Shown here in pieces: positions 1-6,877 of a stretch of DNA of 35,781 nt. How positions within the stretch are numbered: the stretch's first letter is position 1; every line of letters starts with the position of its first letter. The stretch is taken from contig CAZIGG010000021.1 of the NCBI GenBank assembly GCA_964538575.1, positions 1 through 35,781 on the forward strand. The letters run 5' to 3'. The position numbers and the translations under genes were made by a program. Source of the DNA: UBA2336 sp964538575 (lineage in GTDB: Bacteria; Bacteroidota; Bacteroidia; Cytophagales; Cyclobacteriaceae). The notes below the pieces were generated by a model. The model worked only from the letters and a program-made list of their open reading frames with translations, had not been told where the DNA came from and did not search any database.

Positions 1-119
1 GGAACAAGGCACATCTTCAAATCATTTACTTTGGGCGGGAATATTGTACTGCCCGAGGCCATGACTGGAAGGCGTGCCCGATCTGCAAAAAGTATATGCG
101 CAAAGAACTGCGCGAATAA
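1..119 (+). CDS. nth: Endonuclease III, C-terminal fragment (partial at window edge)
   Basis: Only the last 38 codons are present; the reading frame enters from the left edge (first whole codon at 3) and stops with TAA at 117-119. The peptide contains FGREYCTARGHDWKACPIC, which matches the end of the Nth/MutY-type DNA glycosylase fold where cysteines bind a 4Fe-4S cluster. Three of the cluster cysteines are visible (C-x9-C-x2-C). The family removes oxidised pyrimidines in base excision repair. The call rests on this C-terminal motif alone, since the helix-hairpin-helix and catalytic Lys/Asp lie outside the window. The spacing is not the C-x6-C-x2-C-x5-C of E. coli Nth and no fourth cysteine is seen, so the cluster may be modified. 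Confidence 0.72.
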   Translation, partial: NKAHLQIIYFGREYCTARGHDWKACPICKKYMRKELRE

Positions 120-152
120 TGACAACATCAATTCTAAAACATTAGTGCTTGA

Positions 153-1955
153 TTAATTTAAAAAATCGCTAAGGCTCTTGCATACGATATTGTCATCATC
201 ATACCCATGCCCTTTTCCTTTATAGTAATAAATCCTCAACGTAGTATCATTCCTCCCGATTTCATGTAAACGTTTCTCAAGAAGTTTTGTATGACGAACT
301 GTAGTTAAAATGTCTTCGGTCCCCTGGTGCATTTCAAAGTCCGGCAGCCTTTCAGCAAAAAAGTAAGGAGAACTGACTATTAACCTTTTCCGTATATTTT
401 CCGGTGTGGTTTGAGGAGTAAAAAAAACTCTCCGGTAGTCAGAACCTACCCGTTCATTTCTAAACGCATCAATATTTAAGAAATTTGTATGGGTGGAAAT
501 GGAAATTATATAATCCAGTTTGTCAGTTAACGCGCCAATGATTAGTGCGACTGTTGCCCCGCGGCTCACACCCAAAGCCAGAACCTTCGTACTATCGCTT
601 TTGGAATACAAATCCTTCACTACTTCCAAAAAGGCAACTGCATCTTCTGCCGGCCCTGACCATACGTCTCCGGTATATCCTTCAGACCGGAAACAGAAAT
701 CTTCACCCCGTACAATGTCTCCACGAAAGGACGCAGCAATTGTAATATAGTTGTTAAGTACATCTCTGCACATGCCACTGGATATTCGATGAAGAGAACT
801 TGATTCCAGGACATCAAGATCCGCTCCGCCTCCCTGGAGTGACAAAAGTATGGGTGCATTCTTCGTATCAATGCCAGCAGGAACACGGATTATGCCATAG
901 TGTTTCTGTCCATTTACATAATGTGAAATCACTTTGATGGAATCTCCGTTTAACTGCCGTCCCATATGGGCAACTTGAACTTGTTTTGGGGTAAAGTCCT
1001 TGCTTTCCCAATCTTTTATGATGTTGTCTAACTCGTCTGCGGAAGGAGCTTTGAACAATTCGTCCATGGAGACGCCAGGGTCATTTACAATGGGGTAGTT
1101 CGTTGCATTTTCGTAACCAACGCATTCATTCCCGCCTACATTTACGAGATATTTAACCTCCTTATCAAAGGCAATAAAATACAACTCGAGCAAAACGCTG
1201 TATAAAATGAATATGGTGAGAAAGTGAACTCTCTTGATGAGCACAATAGAGAGCGGAAGTATCACGATCATGACAAAGCCCAGATGTAGTATTACCCTGT
1301 TGAAACCGGGTGAAACAAGATCTGGAATCTGCCACCGAAGAATCCAGAAGAGAACCAGAAGTGAGGATAAAAGAATGCCAACCCGGTTTTCGGATTGATT
1401 TGGCTTGTGTCCTGAAAATCCTGAGAGCAGAAAATACAGTAAATAGAAGAAGGTAAGGAATACAAAGTTATAATAAGTCAGTCTCACCGCTCCCGGAATT
1501 ATTCCCGCAAAACTTAGAAAGCCAATGAGATTTAAAAAACAGGAAATACCAAACCCGGTAAGGAGCAATAATCTTAACTTGTTTTCTTCAACTTTCTGAA
1601 TCCAGATAATGCTGTATCTCGTAAAAAGACCTATCAAGATGAATCCAACGAAAGCGTGCAACTGATAAAATCCAGGTAAACCGAATAAACTCATGTTTAT
1701 GGAGATACTGAATCCTTGAAGAAAGATTTCAACGATGATCAGCACGCTCAGACTATATAATAGAACCTCTCGACTAAATAATTTGCCATCTTTGAAAGAA
1801 CCATAAAGTTGTAAGGAATAAATACATAAAACGATTAATGAGGCAATAATCACCATAACAGCTCCAAATCCAATCGCTACTCCAATTGCGCAAAGTAATC
1901 CTACCAGATATATGATTAAGGCTAAATTGAAAAAGGCTAGTTTAATTTTCTTCAT
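153..1955 (-). CDS. Polytopic membrane protein with C-terminal alpha/beta-hydrolase (peptidase S9-like) domain
   Basis: 600 residues. The first ~270 residues are very hydrophobic and hold about eight predicted transmembrane helices. The remaining ~330 residues form a soluble alpha/beta-hydrolase. A nucleophile elbow GVSRG lies near residue 464 (Ser), an acidic residue follows in HQGTED near 545, and the catalytic His is probably in GKGHGYDD near 583, giving a complete Ser-Asp-His triad in the order used by prolyl oligopeptidase/dienelactone hydrolase families. The substrate cannot be read from sequence; a membrane-attached peptidase or esterase is the safest description. The gene ends facing the nth tail and starts 23 bp after the minus-strand gene at 1979-2587, so it may be co-transcribed with the PadR pair upstream. 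Hydrolase identity is secure; the function of the membrane half is unknown. Confidence 0.72.
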   Translation of the reverse strand: MKKIKLAFFNLALIIYLVGLLCAIGVAIGFGAVMVIIASLIVLCIYSLQLYGSFKDGKLFSREVLLYSLSVLIIVEIFLQGFSISINMSLFGLPGFYQLHAFVGFILIGLFTRYSIIWIQKVEENKLRLLLLTGFGISCFLNLIGFLSFAGIIPGAVRLTYYNFVFLTFFYLLYFLLSGFSGHKPNQSENRVGILLSSLLVLFWILRWQIPDLVSPGFNRVILHLGFVMIVILPLSIVLIKRVHFLTIFILYSVLLELYFIAFDKEVKYLVNVGGNECVGYENATNYPIVNDPGVSMDELFKAPSADELDNIIKDWESKDFTPKQVQVAHMGRQLNGDSIKVISHYVNGQKHYGIIRVPAGIDTKNAPILLSLQGGGADLDVLESSSLHRISSGMCRDVLNNYITIAASFRGDIVRGEDFCFRSEGYTGDVWSGPAEDAVAFLEVVKDLYSKSDSTKVLALGVSRGATVALIIGALTDKLDYIISISTHTNFLNIDAFRNERVGSDYRRVFFTPQTTPENIRKRLIVSSPYFFAERLPDFEMHQGTEDILTTVRHTKLLEKRLHEIGRNDTTLRIYYYKGKGHGYDDDNIVCKSLSDFLN

Positions 1956-1978
1956 GGATTAAGCTATTAAATATTCAA

Positions 1979-2587
1979 TCAAGCTATAGATTTTTTATAC
2001 ATCGTAAAGAATAGAAAAGGAAGAAAGCCAAACGTGAATAAACCCGTACCCAGTATTAACAGTTGGTCTGCACCGGGTAAATGCAATAGTTTGAATGCTA
2101 TTGCTATGGCCATTGCCAACCCGCTTATTGATCCCAGTATGAATTTTAATTTATCGGATAACAGCCAGCGAATATTTGTTTTATAGCGATCGAACGCAAG
2201 AAGCGGAACGTATAGAAATATAAAACCCAGGAAACCACAAATCGATAATTCACGGGCTCCCAGCCAATGCAGCATGCCAAACATCCATCCCAGAACAAAA
2301 GACATTACGGAAAGCAATCCGATAGAATACGTTACTTTTTTCATACGAATTATTTTAGTTGAGTTTAATAAGAATACAGTTTCAGTTTGAATTTCATTGA
2401 GTCCTTCCGGGGCAAGCTCATACAATGCTTCCTGCAGGGCTGTATCAAAACTTTTCCCTTTTGAAAGTTTGATCTCGACTGCGCAGCAGAGATGATCCAG
2501 CACATCGTCCCGAAGCGTCTCATTTACAATTCCGCTCTCCTCAACCTGCCTTTTAATAATTGCCACTTGTTCGGGCGTTACTTTCAT
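1979..2587 (-). CDS. HAAS-like PadR-associated membrane protein
   Basis: 202 residues. The first ~75 residues are a soluble helical region with the pattern VNETLRDDVLDHLCCAVE, followed by ALQEALYEL, resembling the HAAS-type N-terminal module found in proteins encoded beside PadR regulators. Four hydrophobic segments follow from about residue 84 to the end. The start codon overlaps the stop of the PadR gene by 4 nt (2584-2587), so the two are translationally coupled. By analogy with PadR/HAAS pairs it may sense or modulate the regulator or an envelope process, but no enzymatic motif is present. Also possible: a simple DUF-type integral membrane protein whose link to PadR is only co-regulation. 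Confidence 0.65.
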   Translation of the reverse strand: MKVTPEQVAIIKRQVEESGIVNETLRDDVLDHLCCAVEIKLSKGKSFDTALQEALYELAPEGLNEIQTETVFLLNSTKIIRMKKVTYSIGLLSVMSFVLGWMFGMLHWLGARELSICGFLGFIFLYVPLLAFDRYKTNIRWLLSDKLKFILGSISGLAMAIAIAFKLLHLPGADQLLILGTGLFTFGFLPFLFFTMYKKSIA

Positions 2588-2922
2588 ACCGCTTTAAATT
2601 CGGGGAAAACAATTTTGTTTAGCGTTGCCATAAAATCTTTCAGTTCCTCTACATGTGCAGTCTTTTCCTTATGGCCTTGTTTGGTTATGTAATAATATTT
2701 TCGTGTACGGCCGCCCACTTCTTCCTCTTTAAAGGATAACAATCCATCAACCGTCATCTTTTGCAGGGCAGGATACAAGGAGCCGTCTTTCAGCAAAATT
2801 TTTCCGCCCGACAATTCTTTCACCCGCATGGATATTTCATATCCGTACATGCGCTCCTGTTCCGACAACAGTTTGAGGACAATCGTAGAAATTGTGCCTT
2901 TTAGCAGCTCTTTTGAATACAT
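2584..2922 (-). CDS. PadR family transcriptional regulator
   Basis: 112 residues from the ATG at 2922 (MYSKELLKGT). An in-frame upstream ATG at 2955 exists, but it would add an unrelated hydrophobic stretch and would run through the tandem repeat that looks like the operator, so I prefer 2922. The winged-helix pattern is clear: LLKGTISTIVLKLL, the conserved MYGYEISMRV, then DGSLYPALQKM and GGRTRKYYYIT of the wing. PadR proteins are dimeric repressors that usually control their own operon. The partner membrane gene overlaps by 4 nt. A promoter-like TATATTTG and a 15-bp tandem repeat lie immediately upstream, consistent with autoregulation. Confidence 0.9.
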   Translation of the reverse strand: MYSKELLKGTISTIVLKLLSEQERMYGYEISMRVKELSGGKILLKDGSLYPALQKMTVDGLLSFKEEEVGGRTRKYYYITKQGHKEKTAHVEELKDFMATLNKIVFPEFKAV

Positions 2923-2926
2923 AGAA

Positions 2927-2967
2927 CAAATATATATCATAATTCGATATATCATAATACGATGTAT
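2927..2967 (-). promoter_or_regulatory. Promoter box and 15-bp tandem repeat upstream of padR
   Basis: On the minus strand TATATTTG (2934-2927) matches the Bacteroidota -7 consensus TAnnTTTG exactly and ends 4 nt before the padR ATG. Next to it the plus strand carries two copies of ATATATCATAAT(T/A)CG at 2932-2946 and 2947-2961, then a partial third copy. The repeat overlaps the promoter box, as expected for an autorepressor site. No clear -33 TTG was found at the usual distance. Operator assignment is inference. Confidence 0.45.
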
Positions 2968-3006
2968 TAAATAATTCTATTTTCCACCCATATTTGCGGT
3001 TTCCGC

Positions 3007-3933
3007 ATGAATTCACTGAAAATAATTTTTATGGGAACGCCCGAATTTGCCGTTCCCAGCCTGGAGATCCTGATTGAAAACAAATTCAACGTAGTGGCCG
3101 TGATCACTGCGCCTGACAAGCCGCAGGGCCGGGGTCAGAAATTAACAGCTTCACCCGTAAAAGAATCGGCATTAAAACACAACGTCCCGGTTTTGCAGCC
3201 GGCAAATCTTAAGTCGCCCGAGTTTGTTGAAGAATTAAAAAGTTATCAGGCAAACCTCCAGGTTGTGGTAGCTTTCCGCATGCTGCCGGAAGTGGTTTGG
3301 GCTATGCCGCAATTCGGAACGTTTAATTTGCATGCTTCCCTTCTTCCGCAATACCGCGGTGCGGCTCCCATTAACTGGGCAATCATCAATGGGGAAAAAG
3401 AAACCGGGGCAACAACGTTCTTTTTAAAACACGAGATTGATACAGGAAGCATAATCTTCCAGGAAAAAGAACCCATTCATGAAACGGATAATGTTGGCAC
3501 GCTTTACGAACGCTTAATGCATAAAGGAGCTGCGCTTGTCTTGAAAACCGTAAAAGCCATTGAACTTGGAAACTATCCTTCGGTTCCCCAACGCCCAACT
3601 ACAGAAATCAAACACGCTCCGAAAATTTTTAAGGAAACATGCGAGATAAACTGGGATCAGCCTTCAAAAAAAATCGTTGACTTCATCCGGGGTTTGAGTC
3701 CTTATCCTGCTGCGTGGACTTTACTGAACGGAAAAACTTTTAAAATATTTAAGGGTCAACAGTCCACGGTCGACAGTCGACAGTTGACTGTGGACCGTGG
3801 ACTGCTCAGGACAGATAATAAAACACACCTGGATATTAAAAGCTCAGACGGCTGGGTTTCCATCCTCGAACTCCAGCCTGAAGGAAAAAAACGAATGACC
3901 ATTGAAGAGTTTTTCAGAGGCAATAAGTTGTAA
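3007..3933 (+). CDS. fmt: Methionyl-tRNA formyltransferase
   Basis: 308 residues. It transfers a formyl group from 10-formyltetrahydrofolate to Met-tRNA(fMet) for translation initiation. The N-terminal domain begins KIIFMGTPEFAVP and contains the hydrolase/transferase signature with catalytic Asn107, His109 (FNLHASLLPQYRGA) and Asp145 (HEIDTG). The C-terminal tRNA-binding OB domain runs from about residue 205 and ends GKKRMTIEEFF. Odd feature: residues ~252-266 are encoded by a 45-bp palindrome (3760-3804) inserted in frame in the OB domain; see the separate entry. folA starts 9 bp downstream, linking two folate-dependent steps in one transcript. Start chosen at the ATG directly before the conserved strand. 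Confidence 0.96.
   Translation: MNSLKIIFMGTPEFAVPSLEILIENKFNVVAVITAPDKPQGRGQKLTASPVKESALKHNVPVLQPANLKSPEFVEELKSYQANLQVVVAFRMLPEVVWAMPQFGTFNLHASLLPQYRGAAPINWAIINGEKETGATTFFLKHEIDTGSIIFQEKEPIHETDNVGTLYERLMHKGAALVLKTVKAIELGNYPSVPQRPTTEIKHAPKIFKETCEINWDQPSKKIVDFIRGLSPYPAAWTLLNGKTFKIFKGQQSTVDSRQLTVDRGLLRTDNKTHLDIKSSDGWVSILELQPEGKKRMTIEEFFRGNKL
3760..3804. repeat. Palindromic element inside fmt, in frame
   Basis: A near-perfect 45-bp hairpin within the coding sequence. The outer arms AGTCCACGGTC (3761-3771) and GACCGTGGACT (3793-3803) are exact reverse complements, with one extra pair outside (3760/3804). After one G/G mismatch the inner arms ACAGTC (3773-3778) and GACTGT (3786-3791) pair, closing on a short loop around 3782. 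It keeps the frame and adds roughly 15 residues to a loop of Fmt. The GTCNACAGTC-type composition looks like a dispersed palindromic repeat rather than protein-coding sequence. Dispersal cannot be shown from this window. Confidence 0.8.
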
Positions 3934-3938
3934 CTTTC
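3928..3938 (+). promoter_or_regulatory. Promoter-like TTGTAACTTTC box directly before folA
   Basis: The 11-mer TTGTAACTTTC overlaps the fmt stop codon and ends 4 nt before the folA ATG. The identical 11-mer occurs at 4451-4461, 5 nt before the next start. TAACTTTC differs from TAnnTTTG only in the last base. A start site about 4 nt downstream would give a leaderless mRNA. Similarity only; not proven. Confidence 0.35.
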
Positions 3939-3942
3939 CGGT

Positions 3943-4443
3943 ATGATTATTTCCCTCATCGCAGCGCTCACCGAAAACCGGGTTATTGGCAAAAGTAATG
4001 ACCTGCCCTGGCATTTACCGGACGACATGAAATATTTCATGCAGACAACCGTAGGGCATCACGTTATCATGGGAAGAAAAAATTATGAATCGATCCCGGG
4101 TAAATTCAGGCCGCTTGCCAACCGTACGAACATTGTTGTTACCCGGCAGGAGGAGTATGATGCACCGGGCTGTATTGTTGTGAACTCCATACCCGCAGGA
4201 ATCGATATTGCAATTGATAATCGTGAAGCGGAAGTTTTTATCATAGGCGGAGCGGAAATTTATACCCAGAGTCTCGCGTTTGCAAACCGGTTGTACCTGA
4301 CGGAGATCCAGACCTCACTGGAGGGAGACGCATTCTTCCCGATGTTTAACAAATACGAATGGAACGAAATCTCCCGTAAACACCATCCGGCTGATGCCCA
4401 GCATCAATGCGCTTTTGATTTTGTTATCTATGAAAAGAAGTAA
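3943..4443 (+). CDS. folA: Dihydrofolate reductase
   Basis: 166 residues, the usual length. It reduces dihydrofolate to tetrahydrofolate with NADPH in the cytoplasm. The opening IISLIAALTENRVIGKSNDLPWHLPDDMKYF gives the conserved Trp-His-Leu and the acidic active-site residue (Asp27 type). VIMGRKNYESIP is the NADPH-binding strand, and FIIGGAEIY is the second conserved cofactor motif. It lies 9 bp after fmt, which uses formyl-tetrahydrofolate, a frequent pairing. A promoter-like box overlaps the fmt stop, so folA may also have its own transcript. Confidence 0.96.
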   Translation: MIISLIAALTENRVIGKSNDLPWHLPDDMKYFMQTTVGHHVIMGRKNYESIPGKFRPLANRTNIVVTRQEEYDAPGCIVVNSIPAGIDIAIDNREAEVFIIGGAEIYTQSLAFANRLYLTEIQTSLEGDAFFPMFNKYEWNEISRKHHPADAQHQCAFDFVIYEKK

Positions 4444-4450
4444 ATCTAAT

Positions 4451-4461
4451 TTGTAACTTTC
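4451..4461 (+). promoter_or_regulatory. Promoter-like TTGTAACTTTC box, second copy
   Basis: Identical 11-mer to the one before folA, placed 5 nt before the ATG at 4467 and just after the folA stop. It matches TAnnTTTG except for the final base. The repeated placement against start codons argues against chance, but no transcript evidence is available. Confidence 0.35.
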
Positions 4462-4466
4462 GCGCT

Positions 4467-4844
4467 ATGGAATCACACAAACGTATTCTCGGCATTCTCT
4501 TTATTGTTTCGGGAGTTTTAAGGATTTTCGGAATGATTTTCTTAATGGGATTTTTTACGGTTCTCATGCCTTTTCTTATCCAGGAAGTATCAGCCGATGA
4601 AGCCTGGGTTTTTGAATGGCTGGAGAAATCAATCCAACTTTTTGGATGGGCTTTTATATTGATTTTTGCGATACCCCGCATCATCGCTGGCATCGGATTA
4701 CTGAACAATAAACCATGGGCGCTTTTGATGGCGTTAATCTGGGGATGCCTGGGTGTGTTCAGCTTTCCGCTGGGCACTGCATTGTGCGGATATGCCATTT
4801 GGGTTTACCTGGAGAATGACAAGGCAAAACGCGCGAACGCATAA
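4467..4844 (+). CDS. Small integral membrane protein of unknown function
   Basis: 125 residues with three to four hydrophobic helices (about 8-38, 55-75, 82-112) and a charged C-terminus ENDKAKRANA. There are no enzymatic motifs. The stop codon overlaps the start of the short-chain dehydrogenase gene in the sequence TAATG (1 nt shared at 4844), so the two are probably translated together. I do not recognise a named family. Confidence 0.7.
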   Translation: MESHKRILGILFIVSGVLRIFGMIFLMGFFTVLMPFLIQEVSADEAWVFEWLEKSIQLFGWAFILIFAIPRIIAGIGLLNNKPWALLMALIWGCLGVFSFPLGTALCGYAIWVYLENDKAKRANA

Positions 4845-5653
4845 TGGCAAAGCTTACCAACAACGTTATTTGGGTCACTGGAGCCTCTTCCGGAATTGGC
4901 GAAGCCCTTGTGTATGAGCTTGCCAAAAAAAATGTAAAACTGATCATTTCTTCACGGAGAAAAGAAGAACTTGAACGGGTAAAAGGCAATTGCATTCCGC
5001 AGGCGCAACCCAATATTCGGGTACTGCCGCTTGACCTTGCCGAACCCTCAACGCTTAAACTAAGTGTTGAAGCAGCCATCCAGCTTTTCGGTCATGTCGA
5101 TATCTTGATTAATAATGGCGGCATCAGCCAGCGCAGCCTGGCAAAAGACACCGCGCTGGAAGTTGACCGGAAGATTATGGAGATCGATTACTTCGGCACC
5201 ATCGCGTTAACTAAATTTTTGCTTCCACATTTCATCAAACGCAAGTCAGGTCATTACATAACCATTACCAGCGTGATGGGAATTATCGGAACTGCCTATC
5301 GAACCGGCTATGCCGCAGCCAAGCACGCGCTGCATGGCTTCTTTGATTCGTTGCGTGCTGAGCTTTGGCATGAAAGCAAGAACATTTTTGTAACGCTTGT
5401 ATGCCCGGGCTGGATTCACACCAACATTTCGGTTAATGCACTTGTAGGTGATGGTTCACCGAACAAAAGCATGGACGAAACTACCGGGGCAGGCATGGAT
5501 CGCCACGTTTTCGCGAAGAAAATGATCAAGGCCATCGAAGCGCGGAAAGAAGAAGTTTACATTGGCGGTGCTAAGGAAATATCGGCAATCCGCATGAAGC
5601 GGTTTTTTCCTAAAATCTTCTCAAAGATCGTTCGCAAAGCGAAAGTGCGTTAA
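4844..5653 (+). CDS. SDR family NAD(P)-dependent oxidoreductase
   Basis: 269 residues, classical short-chain dehydrogenase. The cofactor-binding motif TGASSGIG is at residues 12-19, NNGG (NAG-type motif) at 90-93, and the catalytic Ser143, Tyr156 and Lys160 (YAAAK) are all present. The SSRR after the second beta strand favours NADPH. The C-terminal MKRFFPKIFSKIVRKAKVR is basic and amphipathic, as in DHRS7-like SDRs that sit on membranes. The substrate is unknown. It is coupled to the preceding membrane gene through TAATG. Confidence 0.9.
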   Translation: MAKLTNNVIWVTGASSGIGEALVYELAKKNVKLIISSRRKEELERVKGNCIPQAQPNIRVLPLDLAEPSTLKLSVEAAIQLFGHVDILINNGGISQRSLAKDTALEVDRKIMEIDYFGTIALTKFLLPHFIKRKSGHYITITSVMGIIGTAYRTGYAAAKHALHGFFDSLRAELWHESKNIFVTLVCPGWIHTNISVNALVGDGSPNKSMDETTGAGMDRHVFAKKMIKAIEARKEEVYIGGAKEISAIRMKRFFPKIFSKIVRKAKVR

Positions 5654-5684
5654 TCAGAAGTTTATTTTCCGGTTGCGATTGCTG

Positions 5685-5702
5685 CTGACATAATGCTGTC
5701 AG
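5685..5702. other. Short inverted repeat after the SDR gene
   Basis: CTGACA (5685-5690) and TGTCAG (5697-5702) pair around a 6-nt loop. It sits between the SDR stop and the SRPBCC gene. It could be a weak terminator or an operator; the following sequence is only slightly T-rich, so termination is uncertain. Confidence 0.3.
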
Positions 5703-5745
5703 TTTGGGTATCTATTTTCACGAATTGTATATAAAATCAACTGCC

Positions 5746-6204
5746 ATGAACAATCCGCTAATTATTGAAAACACCATAGAAATCTCCGCGCCTGCCGCGA
5801 AGGTCTGGGATGCTTTGGTAAATCCTGCCCAAACAAAAAAGTATATGTTTGGTTGCGAAACGGTTTCCGATTGGAAAAAGGGAAGTGAGCTTTTATGGAG
5901 AGGTGAGTATGAGGGAAAAGAAATGATTTTTGTAAAGGGAACTATCCTTGACATTTGGCCCGGAAAATTTCTCGCGTACACAACCATCGATCCCAATTCT
6001 AATATTGATGACAAATCAGAAAACTATCTCACCGTAACATACGATCTCTCTGAAAAAAATGGCAAAACAACTTTCACGGTTACGCAGGGCGATTATTCAA
6101 AAGTTGCCGAAGGCGAGCGAAGATATAAAGAATCCTACAACAATGGTGAAGGCTGGAATCCGATCCTTGTTCAGATAAAGCAACTTGCAGAAGAGGAGAA
6201 ATAA
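5746..6204 (+). CDS. SRPBCC / AHSA1-like domain protein
   Basis: 152 residues from the ATG at 5746 (MNNPLIIENTIEI). An upstream in-frame ATG at 5704 adds 14 residues outside the fold, so I prefer 5746. The START-like pattern is typical: IEISAPAAKVWDALVNPAQTKKYM near the start, then DWKKGSELLWRG, LAYTTI, and a C-terminal helix GWNPILVQIKQLAEE. Such proteins bind hydrophobic ligands in a central cavity; the ligand is not predictable. The gene ends 16 bp before the convergent response regulator gene. Confidence 0.82.
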   Translation: MNNPLIIENTIEISAPAAKVWDALVNPAQTKKYMFGCETVSDWKKGSELLWRGEYEGKEMIFVKGTILDIWPGKFLAYTTIDPNSNIDDKSENYLTVTYDLSEKNGKTTFTVTQGDYSKVAEGERRYKESYNNGEGWNPILVQIKQLAEEEK

Positions 6205-6220
6205 CGTTACAGGATTTGCG

Positions 6221-6877
6221 CTAAAGAGAAACAAGTTTGTTCCTGACAGCATATTTGATCAGACCGATAATGTTATGGCAACCGGTTTTTTCCAGGATGT
6301 TGGCACGGTGGGTCTCTACCGTTCGTTTACTGATGAACAGTTTTTCACCAATCTCTTCGCTGGAGTACTCTTCAATAATCAATTGTAAAATCTCAAGCTC
6401 ACGCGCGGAAAGAACTTTTTTAACCTCTTCTCTTTTTTTGTCAACCTGCATTTTTTGCAGCATTACGTTCAGCACCTCGCGGCCGTAGTGTGTATTGCCA
6501 TTCAGGATATCCGTTACTGCGGTTACAATGTCCTGCGCAGTTGAATTCTTGAGCACATAACCCTCCGCTTCGGCTTCCAGGATGGCGCTTATAATTTCAC
6601 GTTCATTATGCATGGAAAGCACAAGCACTTTCACTTTTGGAAATCGTTCTTTCACTTTCCGTGTCAGCTCAATTCCGCTCATGGCTGCCATAGAAATATC
6701 GGTGATCAACAGTTGCCATGTGTCCGGCTGCTCACTCAGCGTTGCCCAGGCTGCTTCACCTGAATCCACGGTTGTAAAGGACGCTTCCTTAAAATTTTTT
6801 TGAAGAATGGTCAGCAAACCTTCTGCAAAAATCCGGTGATCATCGGCAAGCAGTATGTTTACGGACTGTTCCATCAA
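6221..6877 (-). CDS. LuxR/NarL-family response regulator
   Basis: 218 residues. Receiver domain at 1-125 with the acidic pair ADDH (11-14), phosphoacceptor Asp60 (LITDISM), Ser/Thr switch position in VLSMH and Lys110 (VLKNS). C-terminal LuxR-type helix-turn-helix at about 155-210: LSARELEILQLI, GEKLFISKRTVETHRANIL. It overlaps the histidine kinase gene by 4 nt (ATGA at 6874-6877), so the pair is translated together and very likely forms a two-component system. Targets are not evident. Confidence 0.94.
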   Translation of the reverse strand: MMEQSVNILLADDHRIFAEGLLTILQKNFKEASFTTVDSGEAAWATLSEQPDTWQLLITDISMAAMSGIELTRKVKERFPKVKVLVLSMHNEREIISAILEAEAEGYVLKNSTAQDIVTAVTDILNGNTHYGREVLNVMLQKMQVDKKREEVKKVLSARELEILQLIIEEYSSEEIGEKLFISKRTVETHRANILEKTGCHNIIGLIKYAVRNKLVSL

